From an uncultured bacterium (GTDB taxonomy: Bacteria; Bacillota; Clostridia; Oscillospirales; Ruminococcaceae): a stretch of DNA of 11,073 bases. The stretch is from assembly GCA_905215595.1 (NCBI GenBank), contig CAJMQZ010000066.1, positions 1-11,073 on the forward strand. Reading direction: 5' to 3'. The first letter of the stretch is position 1. Every line of letters starts with the position of its first letter. This document shows, in pieces, positions 1-5,263 of this stretch. The notes below the pieces were generated by a model. It was not told the origin of the DNA. It ran no database searches and was given only the letters and a program-made list of their open reading frames with translations. The position numbers and the translations under genes are program-made.

Positions 1-28
1 GTGGGTTTGGGATTCTTCCCAACAAGTT

Positions 29-131
29 CTTGCAACGCAAGGGGCCGTGTATATACAGGGCCATTGCTTGCAAGAGCAGCGTATTGTATATACGTCTGCC
101 CTGCTTGCAAGCACTAGGCCCTCTGCAAGAG
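29..131. repeat. Array of palindromes, two units with a 37-bp period
   Basis: GTATATAC occurs at 49-56 and 86-93, and CTTGCAAG at 67-74 and 104-111; both pairs are exactly 37 bp apart, so 49-85 and 86-122 are diverged tandem units. The first TATA palindrome extends to TGTATATACA (48-57) and the second CTTGCAAG extends to TGCTTGCAAGCA (102-113). Related half-sites flank the array: CTTGC-AAC-GCAAG at 29-41 and CTCT-GCA-AGAG at 121-131. No gene covers this stretch. Iterated palindromes next to replication genes suggest an origin or a regulator/excisionase binding array; the function is inferred. Confidence 0.6.
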
Positions 132-160
132 CACACGACTTTCCGTGAAAGTCTAGTGTG
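132..160. other. Inverted repeat able to form a hairpin
   Basis: GACTTTC (137-143) and GAAAGTC (147-153) flank a 3-base loop, and CACAC (132-136) and GTGTG (156-160) extend the stem past a TA bulge. No T-tract follows on either strand, so it is not a standard rho-independent terminator. It lies between the palindrome array and the end of the minus-strand operon, and could end that transcript weakly or belong to an origin. Confidence 0.5.
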
Positions 161-220
161 TTACACCTCGCCGCCGGGCGGGGCGTACGTTCTCGGTGTG
201 CTCCCGGGTGTGTTCATCAT
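161..220 (-). CDS. Possible 19-residue mini-ORF overlapping the preceding stop codon
   Basis: An ATG at 218-220 overlaps the TGA of the excisionase-like gene (217-219). The frame reads MMNTPGSTPRTYAPPGGEV and stops at 161-163, just before the hairpin at 132-160. Only the ATGA-type coupling and the hairpin after the stop speak for it; no separate ribosome binding site is seen and a frame this short is expected by chance. Confidence 0.15.
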   Translation of the reverse strand: MMNTPGSTPRTYAPPGGEV

Positions 221-459
221 CCGATCTGCCGGACGCCGTGGGCGGTCTGGCTTTGCTCTGTCGGGGGCGGGTCGCCCTGCTCAAAGTACCGGGCCAGACT
301 GTCCAGATTCACAAGCCAGCCGCGCCCAGCATTCACATACCGGATTTTTCCGGTCTTGCAAAGCCGCCGGATATAGGACGGTGACAATCCATAGATTTCA
401 GCGGCTTTCTTAACGGTTCCCATGTTCGGATAACGGATCGTATTATTCAAGCAATGCAC
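217..459 (-). CDS. Excisionase-like small HTH DNA-binding protein (copy 2)
   Basis: A protein of about 77-80 residues with a MerR/excisionase-type winged HTH: the helix region VKKAAEIYGLSPSYIRRLCKT is followed by a wing-like GKIRYVNAGRGWLVN and LDSLARYF. It is clearly paralogous to the protein at 3538-3816; both share TVKKAAE, SPSY-RRLCK-GKI, VN-G--WL-NLDSLARYF and GDP. Such proteins bend DNA at att sites to direct excision, or act as small regulators. The start is uncertain: GTG at 457-459 follows AAGGA, while TTG at 448-450 is about 8 bases behind GAGG, and neither is better supported. It is the last clear gene of the leftward operon, separated from the gene upstream by a gene-free stretch of about 500 bases, so it may have its own promoter. 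Confidence 0.8.
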   Translation of the reverse strand: MHCLNNTIRYPNMGTVKKAAEIYGLSPSYIRRLCKTGKIRYVNAGRGWLVNLDSLARYFEQGDPPPTEQSQTAHGVRQIG

Positions 460-956
460 CTCTTTTCCTTCTGGTCGATGTGTGTCGCTCTCTGTGTGCC
501 TGCATTAAACCATGGAGGGGGCTATATTTCAAGAGGGGCGAACGTGAACAGCGGTGCAGCGGGATGCAGCATTGATGAGCGGGAATCCCTACGCCTATTT
601 GGAATAACGTGGAATCTCTTTGCATCTGGTGCCACGGAGTGCCGTCCTGTGTCGCGGGGTGCCGTGGCTTGCATCAGGTTTTCCCGGCGGAATATGGATA
701 GATAGCGCGAAAATCTGCCAAGCAGGACGTTTGATGAAATTTCATCATGATAAAAATGAGCAGGTAGCAACAAGCCCCCGCGCGACATTGTGAGTGCCGG
801 GCGGGGGTCGTTCAGTAAGGATGTATTGTGCAGAATGACGGACATTCACGCACGCGCACAGGCGCACGAGGCTGGCGGGATTGTCAGGGGACACCGCGAA
901 TAAGGCCCAAGAGCAATGCCGTTATTTTTCGGGGCCGGGGGTGCTGGGCTTTTTCA
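460..956. other. Gene-free region with palindromes and a GC-rich inverted repeat
   Basis: Open frames here (for example minus strand 522-845) lack ribosome binding sites and protein-like composition, so I see no gene. Visible structure: a perfect 16-bp palindrome at 732-747 (separate entry); an inverted repeat GCCACGG (631-637) / CCGTGGC (662-668) within repeated GTGCC motifs; and a GC-rich inverted repeat GCCCCCGC (774-781) / GCGGGGGT (801-808) without a following T-tract. It may hold a promoter or operator for the excisionase-like gene at 217-459, a small RNA, or part of a replication or transfer origin. Confidence 0.5.
732..747. promoter_or_regulatory. Perfect 16-bp palindrome, candidate operator
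   Basis: TGATGAAATTTCATCA is its own reverse complement. It stands in the gene-free stretch upstream (on the minus strand) of the excisionase-like gene, and an overlapping 8-bp palindrome ATCATGAT lies at 744-751. A dimeric regulator site is the simplest reading; no confident promoter boxes could be fixed around it. Confidence 0.5.
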
Positions 957-1319
957 TCAGCCCGCCGGGTGCGGCTTCTGCTTTCCCTGCGTCAGAATCT
1001 GCATTACCTGCGGGATAAGTTCAGGATGTTCCCTCAACGCTTTCAAAAATTCTTCATCAGTCATGCTATTATCTGCTTTCTTCGCGGCCTTGGCAGCTGC
1101 CAAGTTGTCAAAGTAGACCTTGCAATCAGCTTCCACGTGATCTGCAAAATCGTCAAGCTGGCGATGAATGGCATAGATACCCGGATAGAAAGTTTCCGGT
1201 TCGTTATCGCCCTTTTCCAATGCAGTATACATCGCACTTACCAGCTGTGAAATTCCTCTGAGAATATAGAGGTCAGCATCAATCCCAGAAATCACACTAA
1301 AAGCACCATAATCATCCAT
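957..1319 (-). CDS. Hypothetical protein, 120 residues
   Basis: The start is the ATG at 1317-1319, 8 bases behind a GGAGG; two in-frame upstream ATG codons have no such site. The product begins MDDYGAFSVISG, is acidic, and looks all-helical and soluble, with no signal peptide or membrane segment. Its C-terminal part (DEEFLKALREHPELIPQVMQILTQ, split around residues 89-112) is a helical pattern that often ends small phage or element proteins of gut Clostridia, preceded by a lysine/alanine-rich helix (AAAKAAKKA). I do not recognise a family and assign no function. It lies downstream of the helicase and the 56-residue gene in the same leftward operon. Its last codons (PAG) are written by one copy of the CCCGCCGGG motif (961-969). 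Confidence 0.75.
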   Translation of the reverse strand: MDDYGAFSVISGIDADLYILRGISQLVSAMYTALEKGDNEPETFYPGIYAIHRQLDDFADHVEADCKVYFDNLAAAKAAKKADNSMTDEEFLKALREHPELIPQVMQILTQGKQKPHPAG

Positions 1320-1399
1320 TGTATTATCCTCCATTTCAATATACTGCACTCTGATGCAGCGTTACTATTCGGTTGCCCCGCCGGGCTGTTTGGGTTCAG

Positions 1400-1416
1400 G
1401 TGTCCACAGTGGACAC
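1400..1416. promoter_or_regulatory. 17-bp palindromic site GTGTCCAC-A-GTGGACAC (site A)
   Basis: The arms GTGTCCAC and GTGGACAC meet around one central base, too tight for an RNA hairpin loop, which favours a protein-binding DNA site. It lies between two leftward genes, just after the stop of the 56-residue gene. The same 17-mer with one change recurs at 6789-6805, between the integrase terminator and the att site. Confidence 0.55.
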
Positions 1417-1420
1417 TTTT

Positions 1421-1591
1421 TCATCTACCCATATAAGGCAGCAACATGTGGTAGATCACCTGCAAAACGTGCACCGGAATGCTCTGGCCGTGCTGCAGGG
1501 CAGTTTCGATACAGGCAATATACTGTGCACCAGTTGCATCGTAGTGATACGGCTCCCGGCGGCGCAGGCGGTTTGAGTTTGGTTTTTTCAT
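1421..1591 (-). CDS. Small hypothetical protein, 56 residues
   Basis: An ATG at 1589-1591 is preceded by an excellent AAAGGAGGTG with 6 bases spacing, and the gene starts 5 bases after the helicase stop, so it is very likely translated. The ribosome binding site is the last codons and stop of the helicase gene (GAA AGG AGG TGA), which suggests coupled expression. The product begins MKKPNSNRLRRREPYHYD and ends HMLLPYMGR: a basic N-terminus, then a predicted helix around ATGAQYIACIETALQ and a second helix (VHVLQVIYHMLLPY). I do not recognise a family. An adaptor or regulator of the replication module is possible but only from context. After the TGA the same frame stays open for 18 codons to a TAG; there is no evidence of readthrough. 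Confidence 0.75.
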   Translation of the reverse strand: MKKPNSNRLRRREPYHYDATGAQYIACIETALQHGQSIPVHVLQVIYHMLLPYMGR

Positions 1592-1596
1592 AGCGT

Positions 1597-2778
1597 TCAC
1601 CTCCTTTCCTCAACCTCAAGGAACCTCTGACACTCTTTGTCAAAGATGATCGGAAGAATACCGATGCGCCCTTCTTTGTTTTTGTCCAAACTTGCCCGGT
1701 ACTGTTCCCCATCATCAGACAGCAGCAAAATTGCGTCTGCATCCTGTTCCAGCTGCCCGGATTCTTTCAAGTCGGCGGTGGAAGGTGCAGCGTGCGCCGC
1801 GTTACGGTTCAGCTGAGCCAGCGCAACCACAAGGATGCCGGTGGTCTGTGCTAACTCATGCAGGGCAATGGAAATTCCCGTAATAGCTTGATAGCGGTCT
1901 TTCGCCTTACCGTCTGCCAGCAGTTGCAGATAGTCGATAAAAACGACCTGTGCTTGCATCCGTTGGGCTTGCGCCTTTACCCATCCCACACCCTTACCGG
2001 ATGCAGAGCGGATGAACAGCGGCAGCTTGTGCAGTTCTGCAAGACGGTCAAGTTCATGCTGGGGAACAGTTTTGGCTTTAACCTCCGCCAGAGGAACAGA
2101 CAACCGGTTCGCAATAATGCGGTTGGTAAGCGTTCTGGGGTCGGTTTCCAGCGAGAAATAGCACACACGGAACCCCCGCCGGGCTTGCTCACAGGCCATT
2201 TGCAGAGACAGGGCAGTTTTACCGGCAGATGGTCGCCCGCCGATGATAAACAGATTACCGGGTGACAGATGCAAAAACTTATCCACTACAGAAACCCCGG
2301 TGGGAATATACTGCGGTTTGCTGTCCTTATCTCGGATGTACGCTTCTGTCAGTTCTCCAATGGATTGAAAATCCGGGCTGTTTTTGCCGATCGTCAGCGT
2401 TTCGCCCATCCGGCTGTACAGTTCAGGCAGATCATCATACACAGCGTTTGCCGATTCTAGAGCAAGTGCCTGGAAACGGTTCAATGCAGCCTGTTCCTGT
2501 ACAATGCGCACCCACGCCAACACATTTTCACGGTTTGGATGGATGCACTCGGCAGAATATTCGTTCGCGCAGTCCAAGATTGCCGCCTTCTGGTTTGGAT
2601 AGCGGTCACAGACTTGCATGGTTTCCAGCTTTCCGGTAGCTGTCCAGAAGCCCTGTGCAGCCGCAAAAATGGGTTGTATATCTGGCTCAAAGTCGGAAAT
2701 TTCCAGCACAGGCAGAACGTATGGTGCAAACTCTGGTTGTACAAGCAAGGTTCCAAGCAAAACCTTTTGTATATTCAC
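1597..2778 (-). CDS. DnaB-type replicative helicase of the element
   Basis: A hexameric 5'-3' DNA helicase of the DnaB/RecA-fold type that would unwind the element's origin. The start is GTG (2776-2778), 7 bases behind GGAGG and overlapping the initiator stop as GTGA; this gives 393 residues, somewhat short for DnaB (about 450). An N-terminal helical domain covers roughly 1-120, then a linker, then the RecA-like domain from about 155. Visible motifs are Walker A GRPSAGKT (181-188), the catalytic Glu in SLETDPR (E211), Walker B VVFIDYLQLL (278-287), the sensor ALAQLNR (319-325), the DnaB signature LKESGQLEQDADAILLL (337-353), and KNKEGRIG (366-373) near the arginine-finger position. All key residues are intact. 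Its partner is the initiator encoded just upstream, as in phage replication modules. Confidence 0.95.
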   Translation of the reverse strand: MNIQKVLLGTLLVQPEFAPYVLPVLEISDFEPDIQPIFAAAQGFWTATGKLETMQVCDRYPNQKAAILDCANEYSAECIHPNRENVLAWVRIVQEQAALNRFQALALESANAVYDDLPELYSRMGETLTIGKNSPDFQSIGELTEAYIRDKDSKPQYIPTGVSVVDKFLHLSPGNLFIIGGRPSAGKTALSLQMACEQARRGFRVCYFSLETDPRTLTNRIIANRLSVPLAEVKAKTVPQHELDRLAELHKLPLFIRSASGKGVGWVKAQAQRMQAQVVFIDYLQLLADGKAKDRYQAITGISIALHELAQTTGILVVALAQLNRNAAHAAPSTADLKESGQLEQDADAILLLSDDGEQYRASLDKNKEGRIGILPIIFDKECQRFLEVEERR

Positions 2779-3548
2779 CGCAGCACCTCCATCTTCTTTT
2801 CGCTCTGTTGAACAACTTTTTTTCGTGCATCCCGCCGGGCTTCTACATCGCCCAGAGTGCGCACACCATCGGCCTGCCAGCTCTTCAAGATGCCGCTGAC
2901 GTACTTCCAAGACCTGTGCCCACTCTCGGCAGCTTCATCAAAGGCCTTGCAGAGTACCTCTGTGGGAATAGAACTGCGGTAGCTCTGTAGCTTGTCCAGC
3001 GCAGACGGCGGAAATCCTCCAATGACCTGTTCGTATTGCTGGACGATTTTTGCAAGCTCTGGGTCTGTGCGAGAATTGGAAATTCCGGCAGCAGCGGCAA
3101 CCTTACTACTACTGCTACGTTGGGTTGGGTTACGTTGGGTTACGTTAGGTTGGGGCGTCATTTGGTTGTCGCTTGGTATACCATTGGTATCCACTTGGTT
3201 GCCACCGTTCAAAATATAGCGTTTGTTCGCTGTTTCAGAAAGCATGGAACGCTCATCTTGAAACGTAGTCGGTTTGTATCGGTCATTTCTGAGGTTATTG
3301 TTCACTTTCCAGTCACTTATCACGATTACGCCGGAACGGAATGTGATAATATAGCCAGATTTTGCCAATGTTACCAAATCGCCTTCGCTGCATCCTGACA
3401 CCCGCACAATAGAGCGCGGATTTGATACAAAGCCGTCATCATCACCCCGCATCCCTAAATGAAAGTACAATGCCTGTGCCGTCAGCGGCATTTCTAGAAA
3501 GGCGTCTGTCTCGGTCACATCCACGGAAAACATTCTCTTATTCGCCAA
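2775..3548 (-). CDS. DnaD-domain replication initiator / replisome organiser
   Basis: A phage-type replication protein of 257 residues that would bind the element origin and bring in the DnaB helicase. The N-terminal part (about 1-85) is the winged-helix domain typical of this family, starting (M)ANKRMFSVDVTETDAFLEMP and followed by QALYFHLGMRGDDDGFVS. A Q/N/T/S-rich linker spans about 112-160. The C-terminal part (about 163-240) has the DnaD/DnaB_2 pattern with YVSGILKSW (216-224) as its YxxxILxxW-type motif. The chosen start is TTG (3546-3548), because family members begin near M-ANKRMF; an in-frame ATG at 3570-3572 has GGAGG only 3 bases upstream and is the alternative. It overlaps the HTH gene upstream by 11 bases and the helicase by 4. 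The linker DNA carries tandem repeats (3116-3150), as in lambda O. Confidence 0.88.
   Translation of the reverse strand: MANKRMFSVDVTETDAFLEMPLTAQALYFHLGMRGDDDGFVSNPRSIVRVSGCSEGDLVTLAKSGYIITFRSGVIVISDWKVNNNLRNDRYKPTTFQDERSMLSETANKRYILNGGNQVDTNGIPSDNQMTPQPNVTQRNPTQRSSSSKVAAAAGISNSRTDPELAKIVQQYEQVIGGFPPSALDKLQSYRSSIPTEVLCKAFDEAAESGHRSWKYVSGILKSWQADGVRTLGDVEARRDARKKVVQQSEKKMEVLR
3116..3150. repeat. Tandem TACGTTGGGT repeats inside the initiator gene, candidate origin
   Basis: TACGTTGGGT occurs at 3116-3125 and 3131-3140, and TACGTTAGGT at 3141-3150, with an extra TGGGT at 3126-3130. About 24 bases further lies a 10-bp palindrome, TGGTATACCA (3174-3183). The repeats encode the low-complexity linker (PNVTQRNPTQR) between the two domains of the initiator. 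Iterons inside the initiator gene form the origin in lambda (O gene) and many phages; the same role here is an inference. Confidence 0.55.
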
Positions 3549-3816
3549 AACAATGCCCCCAATTCGCCCCATTAGCCTCCACCCGGCGGATTTTTCCCAC
3601 ATTCTGAGAGGCTTCCGCCGGGCCCGGGTCGCCTTTGTCAAAGTACCTGGCAAGGCTATCCAGATTGATGAGCCAAACATGACCGGTATTGACAAAGATG
3701 ATCTTCCCGGCCTTGCAGAGCCTGCGCAGATAGCTTGGAGACACACCAAAGGTCTCTGCGGCTTTCTTCACTGTCGCCATCTGGGGATAGTTTCGAAAAC
3801 GTGTCACATCACCCAT
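3538..3816 (-). CDS. Excisionase-like small HTH DNA-binding protein (copy 1)
   Basis: A 92-residue protein starting at an ATG behind AAGGAGG (9 bases spacing). An excisionase/MerR-type winged HTH is seen at about 13-60: MATVKKAAETFGVSPSYL, RRLCKAGKI, then VNTGHVWLINLDSLARYFDKGDP. It is a paralog of the protein at 217-459 but has a longer C-terminal tail (about 68-92), whose DNA is shared with the start region of the initiator. It begins inside the last codons of the gene upstream (8-bp overlap, ATGGGTGA) and ends 11 bases into the initiator gene, so three genes are translationally linked. Likely roles are directionality factor for the integrase or an early regulator. Its place directly before the replication genes matches xis in phage satellites. 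Confidence 0.85.
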   Translation of the reverse strand: MGDVTRFRNYPQMATVKKAAETFGVSPSYLRRLCKAGKIIFVNTGHVWLINLDSLARYFDKGDPGPAEASQNVGKIRRVEANGANWGHCFGE

Positions 3817-4096
3817 TCTGTTCCACCTCCTTACCGCCTATAGCGGTTATGATCTCGTCCCGGATGCAGCGCAATTCCTGTACAGCCCCCTGCAAGGTCT
3901 GCACCTCCCCGGCGGCGATAGCGTCTCTTAGTGCCAATTCGGCGGTTTCTGCGGTCGCAATGGCTAAACTAGGGTAATATCTCGCGGACTTCCTTAAAAT
4001 CGTGTCTGTACCGGATAAAGTACGCTTTCCGACCACATAAGAACAGCCGTTCTTTCCATCGACTGTCAAAAAGTAGTCTCCGAAAATACGAATCAT
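3809..4096 (-). CDS. Hypothetical small phage-type protein, 95 residues
   Basis: I chose the ATG at 4094-4096, about 11 bases behind GGAGG; a TTG three codons upstream is only 2 bases from that site and is less likely. The protein begins MIRIFGDYFLTVDGKNGCSY, followed by a polar strand-rich region with ARYYPSLAIA near residue 40, and a helical C-terminus (AELALRDAIAAGEVQTLQ and onward). This pattern, an N-terminal strand repeat then YYpsLa and a helix, resembles small conserved phage proteins of unknown function, possibly the DUF5405 group, though I cannot confirm the family. It is followed by the excisionase-like gene with an 8-bp overlap and preceded by a long leader (4097-4423) that contains iterons. 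Confidence 0.75.
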   Translation of the reverse strand: MIRIFGDYFLTVDGKNGCSYVVGKRTLSGTDTILRKSARYYPSLAIATAETAELALRDAIAAGEVQTLQGAVQELRCIRDEIITAIGGKEVEQNG

Positions 4097-4423
4097 GTTT
4101 TTCAATTCCTCCCAATGATTTCAGTGTTTTGTTGTTCTTGTTCGTTTGTTTTCGTTGCTGCTTGCATTGAATCATAAAACGAAAATCATTGCAAGAACGA
4201 TGCTTTTTGATGTGTAAAATGTTGCAAAGTGTGTTTGTTGAAAGAGAATCCAATGAAGAAAAACTCTTGAAATGCAAACAACCACAGATAGTAACGAATA
4301 CTAACAACTACTAACAAATACTAACAGTATTTTTGATGAAGATTAGAGCTTTGAGATAGACAAATGATGTAACACTTTGCACTGAAAAATAAATGTGAAA
4401 TTTTAGAATCAGTGCAATGAATC
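4097..4423. other. AT-rich untranslated leader / intergenic region of the leftward operon
   Basis: These 327 bases between the Cro-like gene and the next gene hold no convincing frame but much structure: an imperfect stem-loop CTTGCATTGA (4161-4170) / TCATTGCAAG (4186-4195); the 10-bp iterons at 4286-4325; and a perfect 9-bp inverted repeat TTGCACTGA (4377-4385) / TCAGTGCAA (4409-4417) just after the Cro-like gene, whose 23-base loop is AT-rich. No confident promoter was found. Attenuation between cro and the replication genes, an AT-rich origin, or a small RNA could each explain it. Confidence 0.55.
4286..4325. repeat. Four 10-bp tandem iterons, consensus RAATACTAAC
   Basis: AGATAGTAAC, GAATACTAAC, AACTACTAAC and AAATACTAAC follow one another without a gap. 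The period of one DNA helical turn would place every copy on the same face. The last copy forms a short inverted repeat with the next bases (AATAC 4317-4321 / GTATT 4327-4331). This is a typical form for initiator or excisionase binding arrays. It is non-coding and AT-rich, so it is a good origin candidate. Confidence 0.7.
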
Positions 4424-4621
4424 TTATTTATCATCCAAAAGGCTTTCGAACGGCACGCCAAGAGCTTGTGCGACCCGGAGAACAGAATTTTCGTTGCAGG
4501 ACTTACCACCGCGCAGGGCTGTAACAGTTGCACGAGAGACAGTTGCTTTTTCTGCCAACTCTTGAACCTTCATATCCCGCCGGGCCATCTCTGCAATTAG
4601 TTTTACTCGGTCAATTCGCAT
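4424..4621 (-). CDS. Cro-like XRE family regulator
   Basis: A 65-residue single-domain HTH_XRE protein starting MRIDRVKLIAEMARRDMKV. The HTH is VQELAEKATVSRATVTALRGG (about 19-39), followed by the usual SVLRVAQALGVPFESLL helix pair. Its length fits Cro-type or small antirepressor-like regulators without an oligomerisation or protease domain. I chose the ATG (4619-4621), 10 bases behind AAAGGA; an in-frame TTG two codons upstream (4625-4627) is possible. It is the first gene behind the leftward promoter (TTGACA / TAAAAT), so it is probably made when the repressor encoded at 4765 is inactive, and may in turn shut off that repressor. Confidence 0.88.
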   Translation of the reverse strand: MRIDRVKLIAEMARRDMKVQELAEKATVSRATVTALRGGKSCNENSVLRVAQALGVPFESLLDDK

Positions 4622-4640
4622 TTTCAAATCATCCTTTCCA

Positions 4641-4656
4641 TAAAGTAAAAACTTTA
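4641..4656. promoter_or_regulatory. Operator O1, TAAAGT-AAAA-ACTTTA
   Basis: A perfect 6+4+6 inverted repeat near the 5' end of the leftward transcript, just downstream of the likely start point. It is the most symmetric of three related sites. Confidence 0.75.
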
Positions 4657-4663
4657 TATTTTG

Positions 4664-4692
4664 ATTTTATATCAAGTTTTTACTTTTGTCAA
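4664..4692 (-). promoter_or_regulatory. Leftward early promoter (sigma-70 type)
   Basis: On the minus strand, a perfect -35 TTGACA (4687-4692) and a -10 TAAAAT (4664-4669) are separated by 17 bp. It would drive the Cro-like gene and the replication operon. Operator O2 fills the spacer, so repressor binding would block it directly. Confidence 0.8.
4672..4687. promoter_or_regulatory. Operator O2, TCAAGT-TTTT-ACTTTT
   Basis: A related inverted repeat lying inside the spacer of the leftward promoter. Its centre is 31 bp from that of O1 and 30 bp from that of O3. Confidence 0.75.
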
Positions 4693-4701
4693 TGGTTGAA
4701 T

Positions 4702-4717
4702 TAAGGTTTTTACTTTA
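4702..4717. promoter_or_regulatory. Operator O3, TAAGGT-TTTT-ACTTTA
   Basis: The third copy, overlapping the -35 of the rightward promoter (4714-4719). Binding here could shut off the repressor-integrase operon (autoregulation or Cro action). Confidence 0.75.
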
Positions 4718-4742
4718 CTTTTTCGCCGCGTCATGCTATTCT
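4714..4742 (+). promoter_or_regulatory. Rightward promoter for repressor and integrase
   Basis: -35 TTTACT (4714-4719), 17-bp spacer, and an extended -10 TGC-TATTCT (-10 at 4737-4742). Its -35 overlaps operator O3. Confidence 0.65.
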
Positions 4743-4764
4743 AAAATTGTAAGGAGGCGAGAAC

Positions 4765-5259
4765 TTGGAGATTGGTGAAAAAATAAAAAGAGCAAGGCAA
4801 GAAGCAGGGATAACACAAGCTGAGCTTGCAAGAAGGCTTAATGTCACGCCACAGACGATAAGTCAGTATGAAAGAGGGTTAATCAACCCTAAATACGAAA
4901 CAGCGCTTAAATTTGCAGAAGCTCTAGACTTACAACCATCATGGCTGTTCGGGGCAAAATTAGGAGAGTTAGAGACAGGAAATGCTGACAAGGAACACGC
5001 TTCACATGGTATGCTGTGGAAATTACTAAATCCAGGACCAGTAGAGACTCTAATACAAACACAGGAGGAATTGGATGTTCAACGAGCATTCCGAAAGCTG
5101 AACGATGAAGGCCAAAGAGTAGCTATTGAGCGGGTACAAGAACTTGCTCAGATTCCGAAATATCAACGAAGAGAAGAAAACGATGTGGATAAATCCCCCG
5201 CCGGGGATGATCTCGCCCCAGATGCCCCCGGTGAAACCGACCCCATAGAGAAAGCGTGA
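4765..5259 (+). CDS. CI-like XRE family repressor
   Basis: A 164-residue protein from a TTG start 7 bases behind AAGGAGG. The N-terminal HTH_XRE domain is classical: TQAELARRLNVTPQTISQYERG (17-38), then PKYETALKFAEALDLQPSWLF. The C-terminal region has a helical stretch (about 104-132, AFRKLNDEGQRVAIERVQELA) that probably mediates oligomerisation, and an acidic, proline-rich tail (about 140-164). There is no S24 peptidase domain, so LexA-like self-cleavage is not expected; induction would need another signal, for instance an antirepressor. It is the likely reader of the three operators upstream. The integrase gene starts 4 bases after its stop. Codon use shifts sharply near base 5185, from AT-rich to GC-rich, which suggests a recombination joint near its end. 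Confidence 0.92.
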   Translation: MEIGEKIKRARQEAGITQAELARRLNVTPQTISQYERGLINPKYETALKFAEALDLQPSWLFGAKLGELETGNADKEHASHGMLWKLLNPGPVETLIQTQEELDVQRAFRKLNDEGQRVAIERVQELAQIPKYQRREENDVDKSPAGDDLAPDAPGETDPIEKA

Positions 5260-5263
5260 ATCT

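Noticed and set aside
1..131. CRISPR array
   Set aside because: Only two diverged 37-bp units made of palindromes, without unique spacers of constant length and without cas genes.
522..845. 107-codon minus-strand open frame in the gene-free region
   Set aside because: No ribosome binding site before its ATG, Arg/Ser/Pro-rich sequence typical of a chance frame, and it crosses a perfect palindrome and a GC-rich inverted repeat.
946..963. Small GGGCT/AGCCC hairpin behind the 120-residue gene, and an 11-codon ATG frame overlapping its stop
   Set aside because: The stem has 5 bp without a T-tract, and the frame is too short with no ribosome binding site.
1364..1423. Open 18 codons after the TGA of the 56-residue gene (possible stop readthrough)
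   Set aside because: No recoding signal is known here and the stretch is made of the 17-bp palindrome and a CCCGCCGGG copy.
26..4198. Shared 10-mer GTTCTTGCAA (26-35) and its inverse TTGCAAGAAC (4189-4198)
   Set aside because: It hints at one protein binding both arrays, but a single shared 10-mer in 7 kb is not far from chance and does not extend.
3969..4307. 112-codon minus-strand frame across the leader and the iterons
   Set aside because: It overlaps the better supported gene at 3809-4096, has no ribosome binding site and crosses tandem repeats.
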